Shown piece by piece: positions 7,384 through 15,294 of a DNA stretch of 64,000 bases. Below the pieces are notes generated by a model. That model saw only the letters and a list, made by a program, of their open reading frames with translations. It was not told the DNA's origin and did not search any database. The DNA is taken from the NCBI GenBank assembly GCA_964647585.1, contig CAZYGG010000010.1, positions 1 to 64,000 of the forward strand, read 5' to 3'. Source of the DNA: CAJINA01 sp964647585 (GTDB lineage: Bacteria > Desulfobacterota > Desulfobacteria > Desulfobacterales > CAJINA01). Each line of letters opens with the position of its first letter. Position 1 is the first letter of the stretch. The position numbers and the translations under genes were made by a program.

Positions 7384-8367
7384 TTGAACATCCAGTCCTA
7401 CATAAATGGTGTCCTATCCGGAGACCGCAGGGTTCTGGCCAGAACCATAACCCTGATCGAAAGCAGCCTCCCGGATCACCGTCAGATGGCTGCCGGCATC
7501 ATCGAAGGGCTGCTGCCCCACACCGGTAAAGCCGTACGCCTAGGTATTACCGGTGTTCCCGGTGTGGGCAAAAGCACCTTTATAGAGACCTTCGGGATGT
7601 ATCTGACCGGGCAGGGGAACCAGCTGGCGGTGCTGGCTGTTGACCCCAGCAGCACCCGCAGCCGTGGGAGCATCATGGCCGACAAAACCCGCATGGAGCA
7701 GCTCTGCGTTGAACCCAGGGCATTCATCCGGCCCTCCCCATCCGGGGGCAGTCTGGGCGGGGTTGCCCGCAAGACCCGGGAAACCATGCTGCTGTGCGAG
7801 GCGGCCGGTTTTGATATCATCATCGTGGAGACGGTGGGGGTCGGCCAGTCCGAAACCGCAGTGGCTTCCATGGTGGATTTTTTTCTGGTGCTGATGCTGG
7901 CCGGCGCCGGTGATGAACTGCAGGGCATCAAAAAAGGGGTCCTCGAGATCGCGGATGCCCTGGCCGTGAACAAGGCCGATGGCGACAACGTTGAAAAGGC
8001 CCGGCAGGCTAAGAAAGCCTACGAGACCGCCCTGCACCTGCTCTCACCCGCGTCACCTTCCTGGTCGCCGCCGGTTTTGACCTGCAGCGCCAAGGAAAAC
8101 CAGGACATCGATACCATCTGGGACACAGTGCTGGCCCATAGAAAGGCTTTTGAAGCTTCCGGTGAGTTTGGCGAAAAACGGCAAAAGCAGTCCCTTGACT
8201 GGATGTGGGCCCTGATCGAGGAGGGTCTGAAAGATCGGTTTTACAAAAACAGGGAAATCGTTGCGGCTCTGCCGGATTTGAAGAATGCGGTAGTCAATGG
8301 TTCCCTCGCACCGGCCGCCGCCGCGGATGAACTACTTTTTTTTCTTGACAAGCGGGAGCCGGTCTAG
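7384..8367 (+). CDS. meaB: Methylmalonyl-CoA mutase-associated GTPase MeaB (ArgK family)
   Basis: G-protein chaperone that gates loading of adenosylcobalamin into methylmalonyl-CoA mutase and protects the enzyme. Its gene lies directly after the mutase, as usual. The 327-residue protein has a P-loop GVPGVGKS (57-64), the VDPSSTRSRGSIMADKTRM switch region, ETVGVGQSE (about 155-163) and the base-specificity motif NKAD. The first plausible codon is a TTG at 7384 that reads MNIQSYING, matching the normal family N terminus. No good ribosome-binding site precedes it because the upstream stretch is a repeat array. That is odd and may lower expression relative to the mutase. Confidence 0.95.
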   Translation: MNIQSYINGVLSGDRRVLARTITLIESSLPDHRQMAAGIIEGLLPHTGKAVRLGITGVPGVGKSTFIETFGMYLTGQGNQLAVLAVDPSSTRSRGSIMADKTRMEQLCVEPRAFIRPSPSGGSLGGVARKTRETMLLCEAAGFDIIIVETVGVGQSETAVASMVDFFLVLMLAGAGDELQGIKKGVLEIADALAVNKADGDNVEKARQAKKAYETALHLLSPASPSWSPPVLTCSAKENQDIDTIWDTVLAHRKAFEASGEFGEKRQKQSLDWMWALIEEGLKDRFYKNREIVAALPDLKNAVVNGSLAPAAAADELLFFLDKREPV

Positions 8368-8419
8368 TTTGTCAAAAGTTCCATGAATTTTAAACCATTT
8401 TGCGACAGGGATACGAATT

Positions 8420-8459
8420 ACCTTTTAAAATAACTAATTAGCATAATAATTCAAAAGGT
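8420..8459. promoter_or_regulatory. AT-rich palindrome upstream of the carboxyltransferase gene
   Basis: ACCTTTT (8420-8426) and AAAAGGT (8453-8459) are complementary and frame an AT-rich centre containing CTAATTAG. It lies 21 bases before the carboxyltransferase start. It could be an operator or a leader hairpin; no U-tract follows that would suggest a terminator. Confidence 0.4.
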
Positions 8460-8480
8460 TCCAAAGAAAGGAAGGCCACA

Positions 8481-10034
8481 ATGGGTATAGTGGAAGACAA
8501 AATCAAGGAGCTGAAAGCCCGCGAAGCCAAAGTACAGCAGATGGGTGGCGAAAAAGCGGTTGCGAAACACAAGGACAAGGGCAAACTGACTGCCCGGGAG
8601 AGGCTGGCCGAGCTTTTCGATGCCGGGACGTTTCGCGAGATCGACGCGTTTGTCACCCACCGCTGCCAGAACTTCGGCATGGAAAAGGTGGAAGTGACCT
8701 CCGACGGGGTGGTGACCGGTCACGGCCTGGTGGAAGGCCGTCCGGTGTTTGCCTACGCCCAGGATTTCACCTCACGGGCCGGCAGCCTGGGAGAGATGCA
8801 CGCCAAAAAGATATGCAAAGTTATGGATATGGCCCTCAAGGCCGGGACGCCGTTTGTCGGATTTAACGACTCCGGCGGCGCCCGGATTCAGGAAGGGGTC
8901 GATGCCCTCTCCGGGTATGGCCAGATCTTCTACCGCAACTCCGTGGCCTCCGGGGTGATTCCCCAGATTTCGGCCATCATGGGGCCCACCGCGGGCGGCG
9001 CCGTCTATTCTCCGGCCATGACCGACTGGATCTTCATGGTCAAGGATACCAGCTACATGTTCATTACCGGGCCGGAGGTTATCAAATCCGTCACCGGCGA
9101 AGAGATCACCTTCGAGGACCTGGGCGGCGCCATGACCCACAATGAAAAGAGCGGCGTGGCGCAATTCGCCTGCGAAAGCGACCAGGATGCCATCGCCCAG
9201 ATTAAGAAGCTGCTTTCATATGTGCCGTCCAACAACATGGAAGATCCGCCTTCCGTGGCCACCGGCGATGATCCCAAAAGGATTGACCCGGCCCTGGACA
9301 GCATCATACCGGACAGCCCGGCCGCGTCCTACGACATGAAAGCGGTGATCGCGTCCATCGTGGACAACGGCGAGTTCTTCGAACCGCACATGTATTTTGC
9401 GCAGAATATCATTATCGGCTTTGCCCGCCTCAACGGCCGGTCCATCGGGATCATTGCCAACCAGCCGAAATTTATGGCCGGCTGTCTGGACATCAACGCG
9501 TCCGACAAGGCCACCCGGTTTATCCGCTTCTGTGACGCGTTCAACATTCCCATGCTGACCATCGCGGACGTGCCCGGGTATCTGCCCGGCAGTCAGCAGG
9601 AGTGGGGCGGCATCATCCGCCACGGGGCCAAGCTGCTCTGGTGCTATTCCGAAGCCACTGTGCCGAAACTGCTGCTGGTAACCCGGAAGGATTACGGCGG
9701 GTCCTACCTGGCCATGTGCTCCAAGGATCTGGGTGCGGATATGGCCTTTGCCTGGCCCACGGCGGAGATCGCGGTGATGGGCGCGGAAGGCGCCGCCAAC
9801 ATTATCCACCGCAAGGAGATCAACGGCGCGGATGATCCGGTGGCCAAACGCAAAGAAAAGATTTCTGAATACCAGGACCTTTTTTCCAATCCGTACTGCG
9901 CGGCTACCCGGGGGTATATCGATGCAGTTATCGTTCCCAGCGAGACCCGGCCGCGCCTGATCGACGCGCTGGAGGTGATGTGCAGCAAGCGAGAGCTGCG
10001 GCCGCCGAAAAAACACGGCAATATTCCCATGTAA
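8481..10034 (+). CDS. Acyl-CoA carboxyltransferase subunit (methylmalonyl-CoA transcarboxylase 12S-like)
   Basis: Moves a carboxyl group between biotin and propionyl-CoA/methylmalonyl-CoA. The 517-residue protein has the two crotonase-like halves of the PccB/MmdA/12S family. These include the oxyanion-forming stretches GGARIQEGVDALSGYGQIF (about 133-151) and TAGGAVYSPAMTD, then a second half with ADVPGYLPGSQQEWGGIIRHGAKLL. Family members serve in propionyl-CoA carboxylase, Na+-pumping decarboxylase or transcarboxylase. The downstream 5S/biotin-carrier gene, and the absence of biotin carboxylase and membrane beta subunit, favour transcarboxylase. AAAGGAAGG precedes the ATG. Confidence 0.93.
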   Translation: MGIVEDKIKELKAREAKVQQMGGEKAVAKHKDKGKLTARERLAELFDAGTFREIDAFVTHRCQNFGMEKVEVTSDGVVTGHGLVEGRPVFAYAQDFTSRAGSLGEMHAKKICKVMDMALKAGTPFVGFNDSGGARIQEGVDALSGYGQIFYRNSVASGVIPQISAIMGPTAGGAVYSPAMTDWIFMVKDTSYMFITGPEVIKSVTGEEITFEDLGGAMTHNEKSGVAQFACESDQDAIAQIKKLLSYVPSNNMEDPPSVATGDDPKRIDPALDSIIPDSPAASYDMKAVIASIVDNGEFFEPHMYFAQNIIIGFARLNGRSIGIIANQPKFMAGCLDINASDKATRFIRFCDAFNIPMLTIADVPGYLPGSQQEWGGIIRHGAKLLWCYSEATVPKLLLVTRKDYGGSYLAMCSKDLGADMAFAWPTAEIAVMGAEGAANIIHRKEINGADDPVAKRKEKISEYQDLFSNPYCAATRGYIDAVIVPSETRPRLIDALEVMCSKRELRPPKKHGNIPM

Positions 10035-10072
10035 GGTTCGCAAGCTGTTGACATCAAGCCAGGGAGAGACCC

Positions 10073-10288
10073 ATGAATGCAAAGAAGAAAGCGGCGGCCA
10101 TAGCGGCTGTCATCGATTACATAAAAACCGAGGAAGAGGCCATCATGATGCAGGCGGCTGAAGCGCCGCCCGAGCCTGTCACGGCGATGGCGGCTCCACC
10201 GGCGGGCCTGTGGGGTATCAGCGGGCGCCAGGATCTGATGCAGATGCGCAACATGATGCAGATGAAAGCTTTTCACGGTATAAAATAA
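10073..10288 (+). CDS. Small transcarboxylase-associated protein (resembles the soluble tail of MmdD/OadG)
   Basis: A 71-residue protein between the 12S-like and 5S-like genes. Its N-terminal half is an Ala/Glu-rich helix (AAAIAAVIDYIKTEEEA). The C-terminal half follows a Pro/Ala linker and reads GLWGISGRQDLMQMRNMMQM. A helix, a linker and a final tryptophan-GRxxLM segment recall the cytosolic end of delta/gamma subunits of Na+-pumping decarboxylases, but no membrane helix is present. It may help assemble the carboxyltransferase with the biotin subunit. The family assignment is from memory of the motif and is tentative; that it is a real gene is likely from operon position and the GGGAGAGA site before its ATG. 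Confidence 0.65.
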   Translation: MNAKKKAAAIAAVIDYIKTEEEAIMMQAAEAPPEPVTAMAAPPAGLWGISGRQDLMQMRNMMQMKAFHGIK

Positions 10289-10337
10289 CCCGATCAATAA
10301 ACAGGAAACTTAATTATATAAAGAGGAGACAGGGGTA

Positions 10338-12332
10338 ATGAGCGATCATACACAGGTTAACATGACCGAGATGAATTATGACAAGGACCGTCCGGCGGCC
10401 GCCAATCCGGTAAAGGTGATGGATCTGACGCTGCGCGACGGACACCAGTCGCTGTTTGCCACCCGGGGACGCACCGAAGACATGATCCCGGTGGCGGAGA
10501 TGATGGACGAAGTGGGCTTCTGGGCCACGGAGACCTGGGGCGGGGCGACGTTCGACACCATGCACCGGTTTCTCAATGAAGATCCGTGGGAGCGGATCCG
10601 GACCCTGAAACGTTACTTCAAAAAGACGCCGTTTTCCATGCTGCTGCGTGCCCAGAACCTGGTAGGGTACCGCAACTACGCCGATGACGTGGCTAACGCA
10701 TTCATGGACCGGGCCTGCGAGAACGGCATGGACATCTTCCGGACCTTTGACGCACTGAACGACTACCGCAATTTCCAGACCGTGGTTCCCAAGATCAAGG
10801 AATACGGAAAACACTTCCAGGGCTGCATCTGTTACACCATGACCGAGCCACGGCTGGGTGGCGAAGTGTACAACCTGGACTACTACGTGAACAAGGCCAA
10901 AGACCTGGAAGCGATGGGGGCGGACAGTATCTGCATCAAGGACATGGCCGGCCTGATCGCGCCGTATGATGCCTACGCCATCGTCAAGGCGCTCAAAGAG
11001 TCGGTGAAGCCGCCGATCCACCTGCACAGCCATTTCACCTCGGGTATGTCGCCCATGTCGCACCTGAAGGCGATTGAAGCCGGGGTGGACATTATTGACA
11101 CCTGTATGTCGCCGTACGCCTACCGGACCTCCCATGCCGCGCTTGAACCCATGGTCATGACCCTGATAGGCACCGATCGGGACACCGGTTTCGATATCCG
11201 GGACCTGGCGGCGATCAACGAAGTCCTGGAAAAAGAGGTGATGCCCAAATACCGTCACCTGCTCGATGATACCAAAACGTCCATTATCGACATCAACGTC
11301 TTGCTGCACCAGACCCCGGGCGGGATGCTCTCCAACCTGGTGAACCAGCTGCGGGAGATGGACGCTCTGGACAAGATCGACGAGGTCTACAAGGAGCTTC
11401 CCAAAGTCAGGAAAGATCTTGGTCAGATACCGCTGGTAACGCCCACCAGCCAGATCGTGGGTATCCAGACGGTGAATAACGTGCTCTTCGATGATGAAAA
11501 TGAGCGCTACAAGATGATCACCGGCCAGGTGAAGGACCTGTGCTATGGCCTGTACGGCAAGACCGCGGTGCCGATTAATGCGGAAGTTCAGAAAAAGGCC
11601 TTGAAAGATTACCCGCGGGGCGAGGAGCCGATCACCTGCCGTCCGGCGGAAGTGCTCGAACCGGAACTGGCCAAGGCCCAGGAAGAGATCAAGGACCTGG
11701 CGGTGGACCTGGACGACGAAGTCCTGTATGCCATCTACCCCGTGACCGGCCGGAAATTCCTCAAGTGGAAATACGGCAAGGAAGAGCCGCCCAAGGAAGT
11801 GATGCCGCGCAGCCTGGAAGAGGCGCAGGCCGAACTGGATCTCATTAAAAAGGCCAAGGCCGGCCAGCTTTTTGAGAAGCCGGAAGCCCCGGACAAGAGC
11901 GAGAACCTGCGGACCTTCAATGTCTACGTGGACAAGGATTACTTCGAAGTCGGTGTGGACGAAGTCGGCGGTGGTCCGGTGATCAGTTATGTCCAGCCCG
12001 GTGCTGCTCCGGTCGTACCGGCCCCGGCACCTGCGGCCGCCCCGGCGGCTCCCGCGGCTCCGGCTCCGGCTCCGGCGGCCAAGGAAGAAGCGGCACCTGC
12101 TCCGGCCCCGGCGGCGGATGGCACTCCTATGACCGCTCCCATGCCCGGCATGATCGTCAGCTATGAGAAGAACGTGGGTGACGAAGTGGCCGAAGGTGAC
12201 ACCGTACTGGTCCTGGAAGCCATGAAGATGGAAAACGCCCTGGCGGCCCCGTGCGGCGGGACCATCAAGGCGATTAATTTCTCTTCCGGCGATTCGGTCG
12301 GCAAGGGGGACGTCCTGGCTGTTATTGGCTAG
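10338..12332 (+). CDS. Pyruvate/oxaloacetate carboxyltransferase (5S) fused to biotin carrier domain
   Basis: Transfers a carboxyl group between carboxybiotin and pyruvate/oxaloacetate. The 664-residue chain starts with an HMGL-like TIM barrel (VMDLTLRDGHQSL, about 27-39; ETWGGATFD; FRTFDALND). It continues with the conserved carboxylase domain (about 310-480), a Pro/Ala-rich swivel linker (about 557-595) and a biotinyl domain with target Lys630 in EAMKMEN. Fusion of the 5S-like and 1.3S-like units is as in PycB or OadA. With the 12S-like gene it could make a complete methylmalonyl-CoA:pyruvate transcarboxylase. AGGAGACAGGGG precedes the ATG. The stop codon touches a structured repeat element. 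Confidence 0.93.
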   Translation: MSDHTQVNMTEMNYDKDRPAAANPVKVMDLTLRDGHQSLFATRGRTEDMIPVAEMMDEVGFWATETWGGATFDTMHRFLNEDPWERIRTLKRYFKKTPFSMLLRAQNLVGYRNYADDVANAFMDRACENGMDIFRTFDALNDYRNFQTVVPKIKEYGKHFQGCICYTMTEPRLGGEVYNLDYYVNKAKDLEAMGADSICIKDMAGLIAPYDAYAIVKALKESVKPPIHLHSHFTSGMSPMSHLKAIEAGVDIIDTCMSPYAYRTSHAALEPMVMTLIGTDRDTGFDIRDLAAINEVLEKEVMPKYRHLLDDTKTSIIDINVLLHQTPGGMLSNLVNQLREMDALDKIDEVYKELPKVRKDLGQIPLVTPTSQIVGIQTVNNVLFDDENERYKMITGQVKDLCYGLYGKTAVPINAEVQKKALKDYPRGEEPITCRPAEVLEPELAKAQEEIKDLAVDLDDEVLYAIYPVTGRKFLKWKYGKEEPPKEVMPRSLEEAQAELDLIKKAKAGQLFEKPEAPDKSENLRTFNVYVDKDYFEVGVDEVGGGPVISYVQPGAAPVVPAPAPAAAPAAPAAPAPAPAAKEEAAPAPAPAADGTPMTAPMPGMIVSYEKNVGDEVAEGDTVLVLEAMKMENALAAPCGGTIKAINFSSGDSVGKGDVLAVIG

Positions 12333-12506
12333 GGCACGCCCACAAACGGCATTTTTTGGCCCAGGGCGGCGTTTTCGCTCTTGTGAAATCCTCGACATAG
12401 CGTCTGCTATGCCTGCGGTTTCAAAAGTGCTCAAGCCTTGCACCACGTAAGGCATTAGCTTCGCGTCACCCTGAACCAAAACCTACCATTTGTGGACGGC
12501 CCCTAT
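12332..12506 (-). repeat. Structured MITE-like element, subfamily A, copy 1 (reverse orientation)
   Basis: Ends carry CCACAAACGGCA and its near-complement TACCATTTGTGG. On the minus strand the core reads TTTTGGTTCAGGG, then GCAGG, the hairpin CATAG-cagacg-CTATG, then TCGAGGAT, and closes with CTGGGCCAAAAAATG. The copy at 57478-57624 has the same order. The element begins at the stop codon of the 5S/biotin gene. Confidence 0.8.
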
Positions 12507-12543
12507 GGATTCCAATGAAGGCCGATTGCAAATATACGTTGGT

Positions 12544-12599
12544 GGGGCATCGGATCAACAGGTACTGTTAACATTTCCTGTTCGATGCCCCGCTTTTTT
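12544..12599 (+). terminator. Intrinsic terminator after the transcarboxylase genes
   Basis: GGGGCATCG pairs with CGATGCCCC and an inner ACAGG pairs with CCTGT; the hairpin is followed by GC and TTTTTT. It should separate the transcarboxylase transcript from sucCD, which then needs its own promoter or read-through. Confidence 0.8.
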
Positions 12600-12625
12600 G
12601 GATAAATCAAAGGAGGTTTGGGATC

Positions 12626-13786
12626 ATGAAGATCCATGAATACCAGGCAAAAGAACTGTTCAAGAAATACGGTGTGCCGATCCCCGAGGGCGGGGTCGCG
12701 TTTTCCACCGACGAAGCCGGCACCGTGGCGGAAACCCTGGGAGGCTACCCCGTGGTGGTCAAAGCCCAGATCCATGCCGGCGGGCGCGGCAAAGGCGGGG
12801 GTGTAAAACTGGCCGGCAGTGCTGCCGAGGTCAAAACCAATGCCGATGAGATCCTGGGCATGACCCTGGTGACCCACCAGACCGGCCCCGAGGGTCGTCT
12901 GGTAAAAAAGGTTCTGGTGGAGCAGGGGCTGAACATCGCCAGCGAGCTCTACCTGAGCATTCTGCCCGACCGGGCCACTGCGAAAAACATCATCATGGCC
13001 AGCGAAGCCGGCGGCATGGATATCGAAGCGGTGGCCGCTGACACCCCGGAAAAGATCATCAAGGTGCTGGTCGATCCGTTGACGGGACTCCAGGCCTATC
13101 ACTGCCGGGAAGTCGCTTTCGGACTGAACCTGCCGCCCGCAGCGATGAAACCCTTTTTCAAACTGCTGACCAGCCTGTACCGTATGTTTACGGACTACGA
13201 CTGCTCCCTGGTGGAGATCAACCCACTGGTCCTTACGGCGGAAAATGACGTGATCGCCCTGGATGCCAAGGTTGATGTGGACAGCAACGCCCTGTTCCGG
13301 CACAAGGATATTCAGGAATACCGTGATCTGGATGAGGAAGATCCTCTCGAAGTGGAAGCCTCCCAGTACAACCTGAACTATATCAACCTCGACGGTAACG
13401 TCGGCAACATGGTCAACGGGGCCGGACTGGCCATGGCCACCATGGATATCATCAAAATGGCGGGCGCCGATCCGGCGAACTTTCTGGATGTCGGCGGCGG
13501 AGCCAGTGCGGAAATGGTTGAAAACGGGTTCCGCATTATTCTTAGCGATAAAAATGTCAAAGGAATCCTGATCAACATTTTCGGTGGCATTCTACGGTGC
13601 GATGTCCTGGCAACCGGCGTGGTGGAGGCGGCCAAAAAGACCAATATAGCCGTTCCTGTGGTGGTGCGTATGGAAGGCACCAATGTCGAAGAGGGCCGGC
13701 GTATCCTGGCCGAATCAGGTTTGAATCTCACAACGGCGGTGGACCTCAAGGACGCTGCGGAGAAGGTGGCCCAGATCGTAGCCTGA
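12626..13786 (+). CDS. sucC: Succinyl-CoA synthetase (ADP-forming), beta subunit
   Basis: With SucD it interconverts succinyl-CoA and succinate with substrate-level ATP (or GTP) turnover, the next step after methylmalonyl-CoA mutase. The 386-residue protein begins with the usual MKIHEYQAKELFKKYGVP and has an ATP-grasp domain (GGRGKGGGVK near 52-61). A C-terminal ligase domain ends in NIFGGILRCDVLATGV and VVRMEGTNVEEG. AAAGGAGG lies 9 bases before the ATG. It is paired with sucD 72 bases downstream. Confidence 0.97.
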   Translation: MKIHEYQAKELFKKYGVPIPEGGVAFSTDEAGTVAETLGGYPVVVKAQIHAGGRGKGGGVKLAGSAAEVKTNADEILGMTLVTHQTGPEGRLVKKVLVEQGLNIASELYLSILPDRATAKNIIMASEAGGMDIEAVAADTPEKIIKVLVDPLTGLQAYHCREVAFGLNLPPAAMKPFFKLLTSLYRMFTDYDCSLVEINPLVLTAENDVIALDAKVDVDSNALFRHKDIQEYRDLDEEDPLEVEASQYNLNYINLDGNVGNMVNGAGLAMATMDIIKMAGADPANFLDVGGGASAEMVENGFRIILSDKNVKGILINIFGGILRCDVLATGVVEAAKKTNIAVPVVVRMEGTNVEEGRRILAESGLNLTTAVDLKDAAEKVAQIVA

Positions 13787-13858
13787 TGAGCGGGCAACGG
13801 TTTTCAGTGAACAACCTGCGGTTGCAATGATATCAAAAGAAAGAGCGAGGATATAAAA

Positions 13859-14731
13859 GTGAGCATATTCGTAAACAAGGAAACGAAACTTCTGGTCCAG
13901 GGAATCACCGGCCGGGAAGGGCAGTTCCACACCCGCCAGTGTGTCGAATACGGTACCCAGGTCGTCGCCGGTGTTACACCCGGTAAGGCCGGTCAGAAAA
14001 TGGATGACGTGCCGGTGTTCAACACGGTTAAAGATGCCGTAAGCGCTACCGGTGCCAACTGCAGTATGATCTTTGTACCGCCGCCGTTCGCAGCCGATGC
14101 GATCATGGAAGCGGTGGATGCCGAGATCGAGCTGATCGTGGCGATTACCGAAGGCATTCCCGTGATGGACATGATGAAGGTGAAGAATTTTATGGCCGGC
14201 AAAAACAGCCGCCTGATCGGGCCCAACTGTCCGGGCATTATCACCCCGGGTGAATGCAAGATTGGCATCATGCCGGGACCGATTCACCAGCCGGGTGGGC
14301 CCATCGGCGTGGTTTCGCGCTCCGGCACCCTGACCTATGAAGTGGTCCACCAGTTGACCGGCAAGGGCATCGGCCAGACCACCTGTATCGGGATCGGCGG
14401 TGACCCGGTCAATGGGACCAATTTTATCGATTGCCTGAGCGCGTTTCAGGCAGACCCGGCTACGGAAGGTATCGTCATGGTCGGCGAGATCGGCGGCACG
14501 GCTGAAGAAGAGGCGGCCGAATATATCGCCGCGAACGTGAACAAACCCGTGGTTGGTTTCATTGCCGGACTCACCGCACCCCCGGGTCGACGCATGGGAC
14601 ATGCCGGGGCCATCGTGAGCGGTGGCAGCGGTACCGCCCAGGGCAAAATCGAGGCCATGAAGGCCGGCGGCATTCACGTGTGTGAAAACCTTGGCACCCT
14701 CGGAGATATTTGTGCCGAGGTGTTTCTTTAA
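13859..14731 (+). CDS. sucD: Succinyl-CoA synthetase, alpha subunit
   Basis: Carries the CoA-binding domain and the phosphohistidine of the enzyme. The 290 residues show QGITGREGQFHTRQ (16-29), the PNCPG loop (GPNCPGIITPGE), RSGTLTYE and the active-site His248 in GHAGAIVSGGSGTA. The start is GTG at 13859 behind AGAGCGAGGA, giving the normal N terminus SIFVNKETKLLVQGITG. It ends the propionate-pathway block; a repeat hairpin follows. Confidence 0.97.
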   Translation: MSIFVNKETKLLVQGITGREGQFHTRQCVEYGTQVVAGVTPGKAGQKMDDVPVFNTVKDAVSATGANCSMIFVPPPFAADAIMEAVDAEIELIVAITEGIPVMDMMKVKNFMAGKNSRLIGPNCPGIITPGECKIGIMPGPIHQPGGPIGVVSRSGTLTYEVVHQLTGKGIGQTTCIGIGGDPVNGTNFIDCLSAFQADPATEGIVMVGEIGGTAEEEAAEYIAANVNKPVVGFIAGLTAPPGRRMGHAGAIVSGGSGTAQGKIEAMKAGGIHVCENLGTLGDICAEVFL

Positions 14732-14745
14732 TTAAAAGAATTTGC

Positions 14746-14892
14746 ATCGCGCAAAGACGCAAAGGCGCCAAGAAAACCAGAATTGGGTCCCGCTTCGCGG
14801 GATAAAACCCTAAATCGAAAAGCAGTCGGTGTGTCGCGCATTAGCGCGATCAATTTATGTTTTTGACCTTCTTTGCGTCTTTGCGCGATGAA
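14746..14892. repeat. GCGCAAAG-word long hairpin, copy 1
   Basis: Left arm CGCGCAAAGACGCAAAGG with CGCCAAGAAAACC (to 14778). Right arm GACCTTCTTTGCGTCTTTG then CGCGATGAACGG (14863-14894). The spacer holds two small hairpins, TCCCGC-TTC-GCGGGA and CGCGCATTAGCGCG, plus the words CGAAAAGCAGTCGG that also occur, slightly varied, in the spacer at 7203. It occupies the sucD-hypA gap. Confidence 0.75.
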
Positions 14893-14931
14893 CGGTTTTT
14901 GGTTTTACTTTTTAATGAGACAAGATTAGTT

Positions 14932-15294
14932 ATGCACGAAATGGGCATTGCCATGGAGATTATCGAGATTGCCGAAGCATCCATTCCGGTCGGGATGGAT
15001 GCCGTGCAGGTCGAGAGCGTCAATCTCAGGGTTGGCAAACTGTCGGCCATCGTTCCGGAAAGCCTGACGTTCTGTTTTGGGGTGGTCATAAAAGATACCC
15101 GGTTGGAAGGCGCCCAGCTGAACATCGAACAGGTCCCGGTGGTGGCCATGTGCAAGGATTGCGACGCTACGTGGACCATTGATGAGCCTGCGTTCACCTG
15201 CCCGAAGTGCAAAAGCGGCTCAATCGAGTTGATCTCCGGCAAGGAGCTCGACATTGTTTCAATTGAAGTTCTGGATGAGGATAAATCCGCATGA
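14932..15294 (+). CDS. hypA: Hydrogenase/urease nickel metallochaperone HypA
   Basis: Delivers nickel to NiFe-hydrogenase precursors together with HypB. The 120-residue protein begins MHEMGIAMEI, with the nickel-binding His2, and has a zinc site of Cys74, Cys77, Cys90 and Cys93. An in-frame ATG at 14857 would add 25 residues translated from the repeat arm and would bury His2, so the start at 14932 is chosen. It overlaps hypB by four bases (ATGA). No hydrogenase structural genes or other hyp genes are in the window. Confidence 0.96.
   Translation: MHEMGIAMEIIEIAEASIPVGMDAVQVESVNLRVGKLSAIVPESLTFCFGVVIKDTRLEGAQLNIEQVPVVAMCKDCDATWTIDEPAFTCPKCKSGSIELISGKELDIVSIEVLDEDKSA

Noticed and set aside
10314..12479. 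721-codon antisense frame across the 5S/biotin gene
   Set aside because: It is opposite a well-supported carboxyltransferase, has His/Gly/Arg-rich low-information sequence, and runs into the repeat element.
14857..14931. N-terminal extension of hypA
   Set aside because: The extra 25 codons are translated from the right arm of the GCGCAAAG hairpin and would mask the nickel-binding His2.
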